NCBI RefSeq assembly: GCF_000003815.2
Contig: NW_023365722.1
Coordinates: forward strand, 163,537-227,536
DNA from: Branchiostoma floridae
Taxonomy: Eukaryota; Chordata; Leptocardii; Amphioxiformes; Branchiostomatidae
Direction of reading: 5' to 3'
Length of the DNA stretch: 64,000 bases
The notes beneath the pieces were generated by a model. It searched no databases. It saw only the letters and a program-made list of their open reading frames with translations, and was not told the DNA's origin. The position numbers and the translations under genes were made by a program. Positions 1-10,900 of the stretch are shown piece by piece. Position 1 is the first letter of the stretch; every line of letters starts with the position of its first letter.

Positions 1-206
1 GTATTTCGTGATGTGTTTCGTGATGTGTTTTGTGATGCGTTTCGTGATGTGTTTCGTGATGCGCTTCGTGATGTGCTTTGCGATGTGTTTCGTGATGTGC
101 TTCGTGATGCGTTTCGTAATGCGTTTCGTGATGCGTTTCGTGATGCGATTCGTGATGCGTTTCGTGTTTCGTGATGCGTTTCGTGATGTGTTTCGTGATG
201 TGTTCC
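1..206. repeat. 12-bp minisatellite abutting the P450 exon
   Basis: About 17 imperfect copies of a 12-base unit (consensus TTTCGTGATGYG) run from the window start to the splice acceptor at 207-208. The array is open in one frame and would encode a Phe-Val-Met-Arg/Cys repeat. That is a by-product of a 12-base period, not a protein domain. The true extent to the left is unknown because the window begins inside it. Confidence 0.9.
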
Positions 207-208
207 AG

Positions 209-1230
209 ATCAACCTGTGGTCCGTGCACATGGATCCTCAGCTGTTCCCGGAGCCGAACACCTTCCAACCCGAACGTTTCCTGGATCAGGACGGAAACTT
301 CGTCAAACACGAGGCGCTCATCCCGTTTTCTCTCGGTAAGGGTACAGTCACAAAGCGGTCGTGCGATCGCTAACGTTGGGAATTTCTGGTAACAGCCATG
401 TATGTGTCCTATAAAAAAGTCTTTATTTGTAGGGGGGACTTGTAGATTGTCTTGTTTGTTTGTTTGTTTGTTTGTTTGTTTGAACCTTTATTTATTCATG
501 AGAAGCTCAAATCGGCCAGCAGGCCATCTGCTCATCTTAGCAGCCTCAGCTGAGGTAATAGACATCAGATATATGGGCAGGAACGATAAAAAAGGTACAC
601 TTTTAGAAAGTATATGGCTCCAAGGTTTGTAAATGATAAGTGACTGTGATAAGAATAAGGGCAGATTGACCAAGGGTTTGACAAAATTACCACGTCTTGA
701 GGTTAAGTACATAACGAGTTTTACACAAGCCAACACATGCTAGCCTTTTGCGGCAATATGAGTCGATAAGTTCCGAAAATTCGCAGAGCCTTGGAAGAGT
801 TGATATCTTTTGGAACAATCGAAATGTAATGCGCGCACAGAATGTTATTCATAGAATAAAGTTAGTGTGGCCTTACTGAAGGACTGATGTATTCCCAACC
901 GAGATGCCCAACCCAGTATTGAACTGATGTATTCTAGGTATAAACTAATTGAAACATGAAGCTCATCTGCAAGGTTACCAAACTGCAGGGACATTTCAAT
1001 ATCATGTTTCATGATACTTACCCTTTTTTTCTTATTTAGGCCACCGGGCATGTCTTGGTGAACAGCTGGCCAGGATGGAACTCTTCTTGTTGTTCGTCTC
1101 CCTGATGCAGCGTTTCACGTTCCACCTGCCAGAGGGCGCACCTGAGCCTTCCATGTTAGGAATCTATGACCATAATACCCATGTCAATCTGCCGTTTCCA
1201 TTTGATTTGTGTGCTGTCCCACGTGGTTAG
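209..1230 (+). CDS. CYP2-like cytochrome P450, last two exons (partial)
   Basis: Two exons, 209-335 and 1040-1230, joined in phase 1, encode the C-terminal 105 residues of a microsomal-type P450 monooxygenase. The first exon carries the PERF region (FQPERFLD) and ends inside the heme loop. The junction completes [10 protein letters not shown], matching the family signature FxxGxRxCxG with the heme-ligating Cys. It is followed by the L-helix ([12 protein letters not shown]) and a typical short C-terminus ending in a TAG at 1228-1230. The heme motif and the PERF spacing fit animal family 2-type enzymes; the substrate cannot be told. Upstream exons (ExxR helix, oxygen-binding helix, membrane anchor) lie outside the window. 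The acceptor of exon 209-335 has a minisatellite where a pyrimidine tract would normally be. An ATTAAA at 1372-1377 is a possible polyadenylation signal. The downstream half looks intact, so nothing seen here argues for a pseudogene. Confidence 0.9.
453..481. repeat. (TTTG)n microsatellite in P450 intron
   Basis: Simple tetranucleotide run in the intron between 335 and 1040. It is followed at about 482-540 by a short stretch that resembles 36827-36880 (shared TTTATTCATGAG and GCAGGCCA blocks), perhaps a common retroelement end. Confidence 0.8.
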
Positions 1231-1464
1231 CTTCTACAGAAATGTTGATGAAGGTAGTATAGCATATTATATAGGGTCTCGTTCCTGTATTACTCCGAGT
1301 GGGCACATGGGGGTGGGTAAGTGGCTAGGGCAGAAAAATATTATTGTCCTTGCTCTATCTAACTTAACGTAATTAAAGATCACATAACCCTTCATCAAAC
1401 GCTAAAAGGAGTAATGTTTTAAGGTAATCATATAAATGTTATACATTGAACCCTCAAACACGTG

Positions 1465-1756
1465 CACCCGAGTGGGGTCCATTTGGACCCCAGGCGTAAA
1501 TTTTAAAGTACCATTTGAACATTTTTTAACTGACGATAAAATCCTTCCTTGACTTTGTCAGTCAATATCTTTTTTACCTTCTCCTAAGTTTTTATGAAGA
1601 TTTGTACAATACTGTGGAAGCTATAAAGAAAGTCCGTGATCAGTCCGTGAACTTACATTGACGAAGCAATTTATGCACAATGATCACCGATAGGAATTCA
1701 AAATGAGATGTTACGAATAAAACATTTTGGGGTCCGTTTGGACCCCACTCGGTCAT
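1465..1756. mobile_element. Small inverted-repeat element (MITE)
   Basis: Arms CCGAGTGGGGTCCATTTGGA (about 1468) and, inverted, a near-identical 27-base arm at 1729-1755 bound an AT-rich interior with no ORF. Each arm is itself palindromic around GGGGTCC...GGACCCC. The arms differ mainly in the central three bases (ATT versus AAC). This is a non-autonomous TIR element. Confidence 0.75.
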
Positions 1757-2429
1757 TTTAGTCGCAAAAAAGGGTCAATTCTAGTTTTAGGAAATGGCTG
1801 GGAAAGGTTCTGAAAAACGAAATTTGACTTAATTATGTTGACAACTATCTAGTTTTAGATAAGTGTATAAATTACACGTATATGATCGACTTCTGAAATG
1901 GCGAAGTACAGACGTATATGTAAGAAACACCAACTGTAGCCTCGTTTTAGTACATGACCTTGGATGACTTCGGGAAATCCAAAATGGTTGCCGTAGTTGG
2001 CAAGTTGTTCATGGCATACTTGATGAAGGTACAATAGCTTTTCATTCTCTCTAACAGTAATGACTTTATCAAATTTCCTAGACTTTGTTCTTAGCTGTCA
2101 TTGTTATAACTGCAATAGTCATTCCATATTATATAAGAAAATAGCTAAAAATAAGCATAATATGTTTATTTGCAAAATGATTCCCTAAGATCGATTGCAT
2201 ATACAGTCTCAATGTAAGACTATGAGTAAGGTAAGAAATTATATGTTTACACTAATAGAAAATGTTATTATCATATGCATTTTGATGAATACACACTAAT
2301 GTGTGAATTTAACCATAAGGTACTTACTAAAAGTATCTATAATTGTGGGGTTTTAATCTTTCTTTTAACTGTCCCACGTTCTGAGTAAAACATATGAATT
2401 GAGTAAACCAAAACTTAATTTCTGTTAGC

Positions 2430-3020
2430 AATATGTTAACACTATGACCTAAATGTTTGTCTTGGGTATAAAAACCATCATATAGGTATTAAATGTTTAA
2501 GGTATAAATATGCAAAGATATTAATAATGGAATTAAATTTATCAGTCGTGGAACTGTCTGAGAGATGTGTTGTTGGTACCAACATACAAAAACTCACCCT
2601 GCTTGAGTATCCTTCTCCACAGTTAACAACAAAACGCCCACTGCAGTTTAAGACAATCAGCTAGGGGGCTCACAAATACACCACTTACTCCCTGCCCCAA
2701 AAGCTATCTACAGCTTTAAAACCACGGCTGTTTCCGAAGGTTGTTGCAGTGCGATGTAAAGCTGATGTAGGGGAATTGACAGATGTTTTCTAGACCCGTA
2801 CCCACCAGTTATATGAACCAAATACAAAAACATGTATACATTACATACAGGTCCGCTGCAGAACCGTAAGCAACCGCCAGGATACCCATTGTTGGAATTA
2901 GCGTAAGTTTTACCAAGGATGTTGTACCCACCTACTAAATATCATGAAAATTCATTCACAGTTTTTTCTCTAGTTAACGTTGTGCTGTTTACATCAAACA
3001 CATAAGCATCCCCAACCCGA
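2430..3020. repeat. Dispersed repeat, copy A (direct repeat with 6655-7440)
   Basis: Many blocks are shared in the same order and orientation with 6655-7440. Examples are GTTAACAACAAAACGCCCAC (2620 and 6854), CACTTACTCCCTGCCCCAA (2682 and 6904), and GTGCTGTTTACATCAAACAC (2981 and 7401). A third, shorter and more diverged fragment is near 25590-25670. There is no ORF; the family is not recognised. Confidence 0.75.
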
Positions 3021-4331
3021 GGTTACATTACTATTTTGCACCAACTATAAAAAGGTAACATCATATTATCACTGAAAACATATTTGGGATGCATTTCTAA
3101 TCATCTTCCACTGGTTTTTGATTCAGTTGCAATAGGCGATTTCTTCAAAACTTAACTTGCATCTGTATTCAGACTAACTTAAAAATACTTTTTGATTTCT
3201 TTATAAGAAGTCGGTCAGTATTCCATACTTCCAAACACCAAATAAGGAAATGGTGTATCGATTCACAAAGCTACAAGTTTGGAGAAACAGATTATTGTAC
3301 AATGAACATTGCACTCTATAACACCAGTGGAAGCCTTGGGAATGCAACATATAACATACATGTCACATACACATCCTACCCATGACAACACTAACGAAAG
3401 CCTATTCAGTGTTGCCAAATATTTTTCTTTCCAACACAAACAAAATGGCAGCTCCACAGTGATAACAGGGTTCTGGGCTTTAACACAGAGACATAATGCC
3501 TGATTAGCTTTTTGTGCTGCACGTGGGCCTCATAGAATAGACCAATCATGGAGCCCCTCCCACTTACGTCAAAGCGTAAAACAGAATTTTTTTTCAAAAC
3601 TCTACTCTCCGATTGGTTGATATGCTAATTTTGATAGACAGCTCGAGAATCAGTTTGTAGCTAATCTTTGCTTGAACGGCTGTATTCAGAGTCTTGCATT
3701 CTTCTGGACACTGATGCCGTTCGCTGCCCATGAACCGTGCACCCCCGAGGTACTGAAAGACTTGAGAAGAAGAGAAAAGGAGTACCTTTATCAGCAGGCA
3801 AAGGAAGATACAAAAGGAGCAAGAGAGGAGCACCTAACTCCGAGTCGGTAACGTAGCCTTACGTACTCTGTCCTTTGCCTTGTTACGGTAACCAACAACA
3901 CAACCGACGTCTACTGGTCAGTGGTGCTTCCCTCATAATCAGCTACACTGACTGAAAAAGACGAAAAAAGCTGGACTATAGTTGTTAAAAAAAGAAGAAG
4001 GATTAGAAGAAGAAGGAACTAGAGGTAGGAAAGAAAGAATGAAAGCTTCATCCTAACTCTCCTCTGGATATAGACTGCTCAGGTACTCAATACCAACAAG
4101 TCTTGTAGTGACTGCCTTACTCCCACTCTTCTAAAAAAAAAAAACGTTTGACAAGACCACGCAAGGTACTCAATAAAACCTGAGTGAGGATTGGCATTAA
4201 GTGCCTTTTTCAAAGGAACAATATCGGGATCTGTCACGGATTTGGTCTCAGTACCCTCTGGTATCTTATTCGACCATCCTAACCAAAAAGGCCTGCAAGT
4301 CGTCAGACAAAGACTGTGTAGAAATTCAGCC

Positions 4332-5459
4332 ATGTTTAACAACAGCACTGCCATCTCTTTGGTTGCCGACGAGAAACCATTTGAAGAGTTTGACTGGCAT
4401 CACCAATGTCTCCTGTGGAACTTACAGAACAGGACCATCTCCCTTGCCCAAGCTGAGGAAGCCTGCTCCATGTACAAGAGTGTCGCCGTGTTGGAAACAG
4501 CACCTGCCGTCATCTTCTGCTTGGTAGGAATTTTCATAGTCATCACCAACGCTGTTGTGTTATGGGGAATCGCCGTAACACGTGAACTCCACAAGCCGCT
4601 CTACTTCTACATGTCAAATCTGGCAACGTCGGACATTTTTGGAGGTCTTGCACTCGTGATCAAAACTGTCGTCGACACAAAGGACACAACATGGCGAGAG
4701 ACAATGACTACAGCAACTTTACTGTACCACAGTCAGGTATCGTCTGCTTCGGCTCTAGCTTTAATGTCTGTAGATACATATGTGGCTGTGAGGCATCCTA
4801 TATACTTTCATACCCATGCTCACACAGCCAAACGTAATGCATGTGTCACCATTGTATCTTCATGGCTTATTCTATCGCTGTTAGACTTCTCACCCATTAT
4901 GGGTTGGAACTGTCTTCATATGCATACCCAAGACTGTTTGGACTATATCTTCCACATTTCTTTTTTGGGGGTCTTAGCTGCCGTATTCATCTTGTTAATC
5001 AGTGTCATACTGTTCACAAATATCAGTGTATACGTTGCTATCAAACAAAGGCAAAAGAGAAGGATTGGACAGCTAGTGGGGGCCCGAGCAATTGCAAACA
5101 ATTCATCTGGACAAAACATAACCGACAACGCCGCTGAAAACGAGGCAGATAGAAAATTTAAAAAGAGCGTCCAGAAAGCAAGGACGGTTATGTTTCATGT
5201 AGTGATATCTTTGATCTTTTGGGTCTTACCTGTGCCACTTCTTCTTTGCATCAAAGATAGAGAAAACTGTCCAATTCCTATTGAGCAAGGGACATCTGCT
5301 TTAGCCGTGTTCTTTACTTTGAACTCGGTGATCAATCCTATAGCAAGCATTGTCCGCACGCCGGACTTGAGGAAGGGAATCCGTAAGAACGTCACGGGCA
5401 TTCGTCAGGCACTTGTCATTATGATAAGGGGAAACCGTGTAGATCCACAGGGCGAATAA
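4332..5459 (+). CDS. Rhodopsin-class GPCR, lysophospholipid/cannabinoid (EDG-like) type, intronless
   Basis: A single-exon receptor of 375 residues. The ATG at 4332 is chosen because it begins MFNNST with N-glycosylation sequons and has a good context (GCCATG). The open frame upstream to 4191 lacks an ATG start. Seven membrane segments are evident: TM1 about 55-82 with Asn73, TM2 with Asp101 in SNLATSD. The ECL2 start GWNC followed by a second Cys, together with no Cys at the start of TM3, is the hallmark of S1P/LPA/cannabinoid receptors, which use an intraloop disulfide. The likely role is plasma-membrane sensing of a lipid ligand through G proteins (family knowledge); the ligand is not predictable. 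Oddities are DTY in place of DRY at 148-150 and NPIAS in place of NPxxY in TM7. The stop codon sits inside an AATAAA. An intronless frame fits a retrocopy or the natural intronless state of many such receptors. Confidence 0.9.
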   Translation: MFNNSTAISLVADEKPFEEFDWHHQCLLWNLQNRTISLAQAEEACSMYKSVAVLETAPAVIFCLVGIFIVITNAVVLWGIAVTRELHKPLYFYMSNLATSDIFGGLALVIKTVVDTKDTTWRETMTTATLLYHSQVSSASALALMSVDTYVAVRHPIYFHTHAHTAKRNACVTIVSSWLILSLLDFSPIMGWNCLHMHTQDCLDYIFHISFLGVLAAVFILLISVILFTNISVYVAIKQRQKRRIGQLVGARAIANNSSGQNITDNAAENEADRKFKKSVQKARTVMFHVVISLIFWVLPVPLLLCIKDRENCPIPIEQGTSALAVFFTLNSVINPIASIVRTPDLRKGIRKNVTGIRQALVIMIRGNRVDPQGE

Positions 5460-5460
5460 A
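5455..5460 (+). promoter_or_regulatory. AATAAA overlapping the GPCR stop codon
   Basis: The hexamer spans the last sense codon and the TAA at 5457-5459. If it is used, the 3' UTR would be only about 10-30 nt. Whether it is functional cannot be judged from sequence. Confidence 0.4.
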
Positions 5461-5504
5461 ATTGCATCGGGCAATGTAGAGAATATTCAGGGTGGTCGCG
5501 GCCC

Positions 5505-5608
5505 AGCCTGACTAAAATCGCGCCCCTAGCGGCCGGCCCTACAACTGCCGAGGAGGGGGTCATTAACCCTAGCCAACGAGAGATTGTGTAAATACAGGCT
5601 AGGGTGGT
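5505..5608. repeat. ~105-bp dispersed repeat, copy 1
   Basis: It begins AGCCTGACTAAAATCGCG and ends GTAAATACAGGCTAGGGTG. It is strongly similar to 12711-12822 in the first Ig gene. The ends are short inverted repeats (AGCCTG/CAGGCT), so it is probably a tiny TIR element. Confidence 0.7.
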
Positions 5609-6654
5609 GCCATAACGTGAAATGAACTAAAAAAAATTCAGAGCAGTCCACCCTAGAATATAGCAAAACTGTTAACCAGGGCATAAACGTAATAGAGTGA
5701 AAATCTTCTCACGATTGAAGAAGCAGACTAGATAAAACATGTAGATCACAAGACCAAAACAGCATTTATCAAATTAAGTTGTACGGGAAATTGTATATAA
5801 GTTGTATACTTAGTGCAAACGCATATGATTCTGTCCATTCTGCCCAAAGCATATTGAAGATGAATTTCATTTTATAATGGAATGTTCTAGATACGATATT
5901 TTTCGCAATGAATTATTCACGTTTTTCGAATCAATTACAAGAAATTTCAAAATACTCGATGCTACAAACAGATTTATATATATCTTTAGATGTCAGAACT
6001 TCCATTATGCAAAAATGGGCAAAATATTAAGGACTGCCTTGCTATTAGAAAGAACACCGGAACCAATGATTAGCCTACTTCATTATATTACTGTATCAAA
6101 GAATTATACAAGCCCTTATTGTTAAGACAACTAGGATATAAAGCTTAATCCTATACCTCTATTTTGCACTTTGTAAATTTGAGTTTTCGTGCAGTGGGAC
6201 TTAATGATTTTGAGGCCAATGCTCAACCAGATACGCCACACTAACCCCACACATCCACACAAAGAGCCAATCAATATTGAAAGGGTCCTTGATTACAACC
6301 AATGGGACTGATCAAAGTACAGACAACATTGTGTATTGACACTAGTAGGTTGATGAGGCATTGTTATCCATGGCAACAACCAACTGGGAATGAGAGACAA
6401 TTTTACTCTTTGCTGTATGTCATTCTGTGTATTAAACCGCATCCATAAATGGGGTTATACGTGCAGCAAACTTGTTGATGCTTTAGAAATATGAAATGTC
6501 GTACTAGTTTATGTTAGTTTGACTTCCAAAAAACTTTGACAGCCGAAAAAGACGAAGATATTCCATCCAAAATTCTGATGAGTAAAATGTGCTGAGATGG
6601 AAAACAGTTTATTCATATAACTAAAGCATGTGCTGGAAAATAAACTGTTGTAAA

Positions 6655-7440
6655 TAATATATAAGTATATTAACCCAATGCTTGTCTTGAATAGAAAAAC
6701 CGATATACATGTCATTAGGTATTGAATGTTTATGATATGAATATGCAAAATTAATAAAAGAATTTAACTTATTAGTCGTGGAACTGAGAGTTTTTGTTGT
6801 TGTATCAGAATGTAAAAAAAAAGACCCACCCCTGCTTGAGTATCCTCCAAAGTTAACAACAAAACGCCCACTGCAGTTCAAAACAATCAGGTAAGGGGGC
6901 TCACCACTTACTCCCTGCCCCAAGAGCTATCCACATCTTTAACCCTATTCAGACCAGGCACAAATACATGGTTAGAAACGAAATTAGCTATTTTTATTTA
7001 AAAAAAATACTTGTCAATAAACGAAACACGAAACGATAGAAATTTCTTCAAACTTTCTAAAATTGTTGCCAACTAAATATGAGGAAAACTCAATACTGAA
7101 TTCGGTGGCTCTAGCGTAACCCGTTCTGGAATTATGAGAATGGAAGTTGTCGCGGTCGTCAAAAGAGCCCCCCCCCCCCCCCCCCTCCACGTCTGAATAG
7201 GGTTAATATCACGATCGTTCAAGCTTCAAGAAGCTTACATAAAGCGGATGGAGGGGAATTGACCTTGGTCCCATTCACAGTTTACCTAGCCTGATTTAAT
7301 CGCGACTTAATTTTGGCCCGTCTAGCACATTGCAGAGCAAGTTACAGCCCTGACAGCGGAGTTTGCGTTACACAGACTAGTATCTACAGTTTACCTAGTT
7401 GTGCTGTTTACATCAAACACATATGCATTCCCGACCGTAC
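6655..7440. repeat. Dispersed repeat, copy B
   Basis: The diverged second copy of the repeat at 2430-3020, in the same orientation on the other side of the GPCR. It is interrupted by an insertion at 6939-7206 that copy A lacks. Confidence 0.75.
6939..7206. mobile_element. piggyBac-type MITE inserted at TTAA
   Basis: A perfect 16-base inverted repeat, TTAACCCTATTCAGAC, lies at both ends, with TTAA outermost on each side. TTAA target duplication and a CCC-starting TIR are the signature of piggyBac transposons. The interior has no ORF and includes a run of about 20 C. Copy A of the host repeat shows the uninterrupted equivalent site (CTTTAAAACC near 2715), which supports an insertion. Confidence 0.8.
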
Positions 7441-7814
7441 GTCAATAGCAAAACTCAAAACAATCCTGGCACAGGTAATGATATAGCAAATCACTTCAGT
7501 CGCTTTTCTGTCATTTGTAGCTTTATTGGAAAGTTTACTAAGGCTCTATCTTTATTTTTCTGACATTTGCCTAAAATGATGAAATGATTAATGTCAGAAG
7601 AGGTAATCTTCATGATTAATGTCAGAAGAGGTAAATCTTCACAATTCTGTCAGGCAAGTCACTATGGACAGACTTGGCTGTATACCTATCGTCCATTTTT
7701 TACGTAAGGTTAGATGGTAACATTGCCGCCATTACGTAAGCTCACGCGAGAAGAAACGTTAACAAACGAGACTTAGACTATGTACCTAGTTTAGTTTGCT
7801 CGGCTTGTCACGGC

Positions 7815-7847
7815 TATATAAACCCCATTGTCCACGCGGCGCGTCAG
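7815..7847 (+). promoter_or_regulatory. TATA box and initiator of the first Ig gene
   Basis: TATATAAA at 7815-7822 is followed by an initiator-like TCAGTG whose A is at 7846, 31 bases from the first T of the TATA box. This is the canonical spacing. It would give a 5' UTR of about 127 nt before the ATG at 7973. Confidence 0.65.
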
Positions 7848-7972
7848 TGCACGGGATGAGATAGACAGCAAAGAAGACACAGTTAAATTGTAACACTCGA
7901 TTCCGTGTTAAACAAAAGAATTACGTATAAAAACCTTGCCATCTTATTGGTCTCAACTGTCTTGATTCGAAG

Positions 7973-10900
7973 ATGTTTCTTAGCTGCGGTCTTATGACGA
8001 AGAAGATGTGGTTTCAGCTCATCTGCCTGTCTGTTTTCTACGTTTGTTTTGCCGCTGCAGGTAAGATCTGATTATTCTTCCATTGCGTGGTTTACATAGG
8101 CAAAAGGTCGTCTTCGGTATATGTAGCACCTTAGCAACCCATGTTTTAACGTGTGGCTCAACACAATGTAATTTGTATTGTTTGCTTTACAAAAAGGTAT
8201 GACGAAGTTCTTAAATTACAGAAAGATTATAGTTATCAATATCAGAACAAGATTGAATATAAATTATTTCTATTTTTTCTCATTCGAAACAGTTCTTTCT
8301 CAACACTGTATCGCTTTATTTCATGCGGTGGTAAATTTGTTTGTGTAGTTGAAAGTGCCATTTTAATAGGTGGAAGAAATAACTTCTGAATAGTGGATTT
8401 CTGTTAACAACGCATCGCCAGCTGTTACGTGGTATAATCAGAAAGATCGAGCAGATAAAAGAGGCAGATAAACACCAAATAAAACAGGCTTTTAGATATG
8501 TTTATTTCGCCCTTTCTCAAGCCCAGGTACTCTCTGTCGTACGGTAGCTTTATGCGACACTATCGGGAGCAACTTGAGGGCGTTCTTACGATTGTAGTAG
8601 AAGTGTACGAAAGCCTTCAATTTTGTGACGGACAAATTGTCGTAAATCCTTGCCAATAGATTTTTTCTCATCATCTTACAAAACATCGCACGACGTAAAA
8701 TTGCAAGACAAAATGGCTGTGAATTCTTTGACAAAATCTACGCCATTTTGAAAACTTTGGTCTTGATCACATGTAGGGGCCATGTGCTCGGTAATGCATG
8801 GTTTTATTATCTAGTGTGTTAAGTCTTAAATTCGGGTTGATTACACAGTCGATAAGAAAGACGAGCAAACAACACTGCTGGTGTTTTGTTACAAACACCG
8901 CTTCTTCGTTCACTTCATGTCAATCAAAATTGAACCAGGTTAAGTACTTCCAAAACAACCATTTTGGTACGTCTGTAAAGATTAGACATCCATTACACAT
9001 CGTCCTATGATTGCTTTTTTTAACTTGGGGCATTTTTAGGACAGCCATGCATGTGTCCTACAATGTTCAGCTGTCTTGCTGCACAAAACGCTCTCTTGGA
9101 TCCGTGTTGGTGGTTGGCTCTGCCACTGCCAGGTTTTTAACCCAAAACTATGGATTGATATGCAAAGGAGGTAAATATGAATAGAAACCCCGAGGCCCTT
9201 CGTTGTCTTTTATACATCAACGACCGGAGGTCGGGACTAGGCTAGTACATATTTCACTCCATAATCTTTTATTATTAAGGGGCCATTACAACGAACATTA
9301 CGCGTATCATTAAGTGTCTTATAGACACTCTTGTTCTTGGATACAGAAAAATGTAGCTGTTCGATGATCACGAATTGAGCACGTTTAATAGCCCCAGCTG
9401 AATCATTTTGCCTGTGGTCACAGGAAGTGAAATAAAGCGAACAACAGTAATTATATCTGCACAGCTGTTATATGACTGCCTTATAAAAGGTGGGGTGTCA
9501 TCTTGTGATGTACTTATGGTGCTAGTAGTGACAAAATATTGGCCCGCTCAGGATCGAATGGTGCCTTTATGGTTAGTTTGGCAAACATAGATTGTCTACA
9601 GTTTATCTAGGAAACAGTTTTATAATAATTGTAAAATGGATTTTAAGATAACAACAATGTGCTCTCGAAAGGAGTTAAACATAAAGGTGTGGCCTGTCGT
9701 ACAGCTGTCGCCAAATAGCTGCATCTGATGACTAATTCAGAAAAAAAAAACACACAAATACATCTTACATTAGAACAGTAGGGTTCTGCAAGACGTAGAA
9801 AATGAAGATGTTATGATCGTTTGTTGTGATATAAGCCTTTTTTCATTCGCAAATTGTTTTGCATTACAACATCATAGCATTTTATGCTGAGTATGCATTC
9901 AAAATTGCGTAACAAATCATAAGACACATTTTACGTGTCTATTGCACGGGTATTCACACGTGTTTTTTTGGCCCGTATTCCCGTTATTGTCACATTGTTA
10001 TACATGTAATATTTACACAAGCCCAATGACCTACTCTACAATAGGGTACCAGCGGCTATTGTCCTTGTTGTGTGGACAGCCATTTTAGAAATTTGCTATT
10101 AGTGTTGACCTATTAATTATCATGTCACTGTCAACTAGTACTATTTAGAAGTTAAATGTCTCCCAGTCAGCATGTAACATTTTGGGACGTTATAAGTAAA
10201 ACGGGTATAACCATCCTTCTGTGTAACACACTAGTTTAGCTAGCTGTATCTGCATACGGGTCTCACAGCCCTTCGGCGTACCACACACTCAGGCTTCTGT
10301 ATCTGTATAGCCGGTATAACCGGATGCCCTAAGTCTAAGTCTAAGTAAGTGTAACCACCCATCAACGTAACGAACCAGGTATTATATCTGTATATGTATA
10401 TGTATACCTAGTATAACCACCCTCCGGCGTAACACCAGCTTAATTCGCAGGCACGCGGCATAGCAGCAGCTGGTTATGTTAAAATGAACGACCCATCACA
10501 CATAACCTTTGCATATCTACTGTAGGTGCTGTTATAAGATATCTAATGAGGATGCCCCTACAATATATGATGAAATCTAGTTCCATTATACTAGAATAAT
10601 AGAAAAATACTTTTTCTAAGTAGTTGTTTGTTGGGCAATTATATATTATCTATGTATTACTTCATTTTATGTTAAAATCGGTTAAATGTCATTCATTTAA
10701 AGTTTATTCTACCGGACATAAAAAGGCTTTTAATATTCCCCCAAGAATATGGTTTTCTTAAGAAAGTACTTCGTTCTAACAGGATTTACCTGTAAAACTA
10801 GGTCAGACTCTTTCTATTTGTGTAGTAGTTTGGTGTGTGTAATTCTAATATTTGTATAGGACTAAAGGTCGGAGCTGTTTTACTTGATTAGTTTTTCACA

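Larger units (their letters stand above)
1231..4331. other. Intergenic, P450 to GPCR
   Basis: No credible exon was found. The interval holds the MITE at 1465-1756, repeat copy A at about 2430-3020, and AT-rich sequence. The ORFs here are short, lack conserved motifs and are not flanked by coherent splice sites. Confidence 0.6.
5609..7814. other. Intergenic, GPCR to first Ig gene
   Basis: It contains repeat copy B with an inserted piggyBac-type element, a 30-bp tandem pair near 7580-7638 (ATTAATGTCAGAAGAGGTAA twice), and the promoter region from about 7690. No coding sequence is recognised. Confidence 0.55.

Noticed and set aside
8-208. Long FVM(R/C) repeat protein frame at the window start
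   Set aside because: It is a direct product of a 12-base minisatellite. The real coding sequence in the same frame begins only after the acceptor at 207-208.
4191-4331. 47-codon N-terminal extension of the GPCR frame
   Set aside because: The frame begins with TTG rather than ATG and its sequence is not GPCR-like. The ATG at 4332 has a better context and N-glycosylation sites directly after it.
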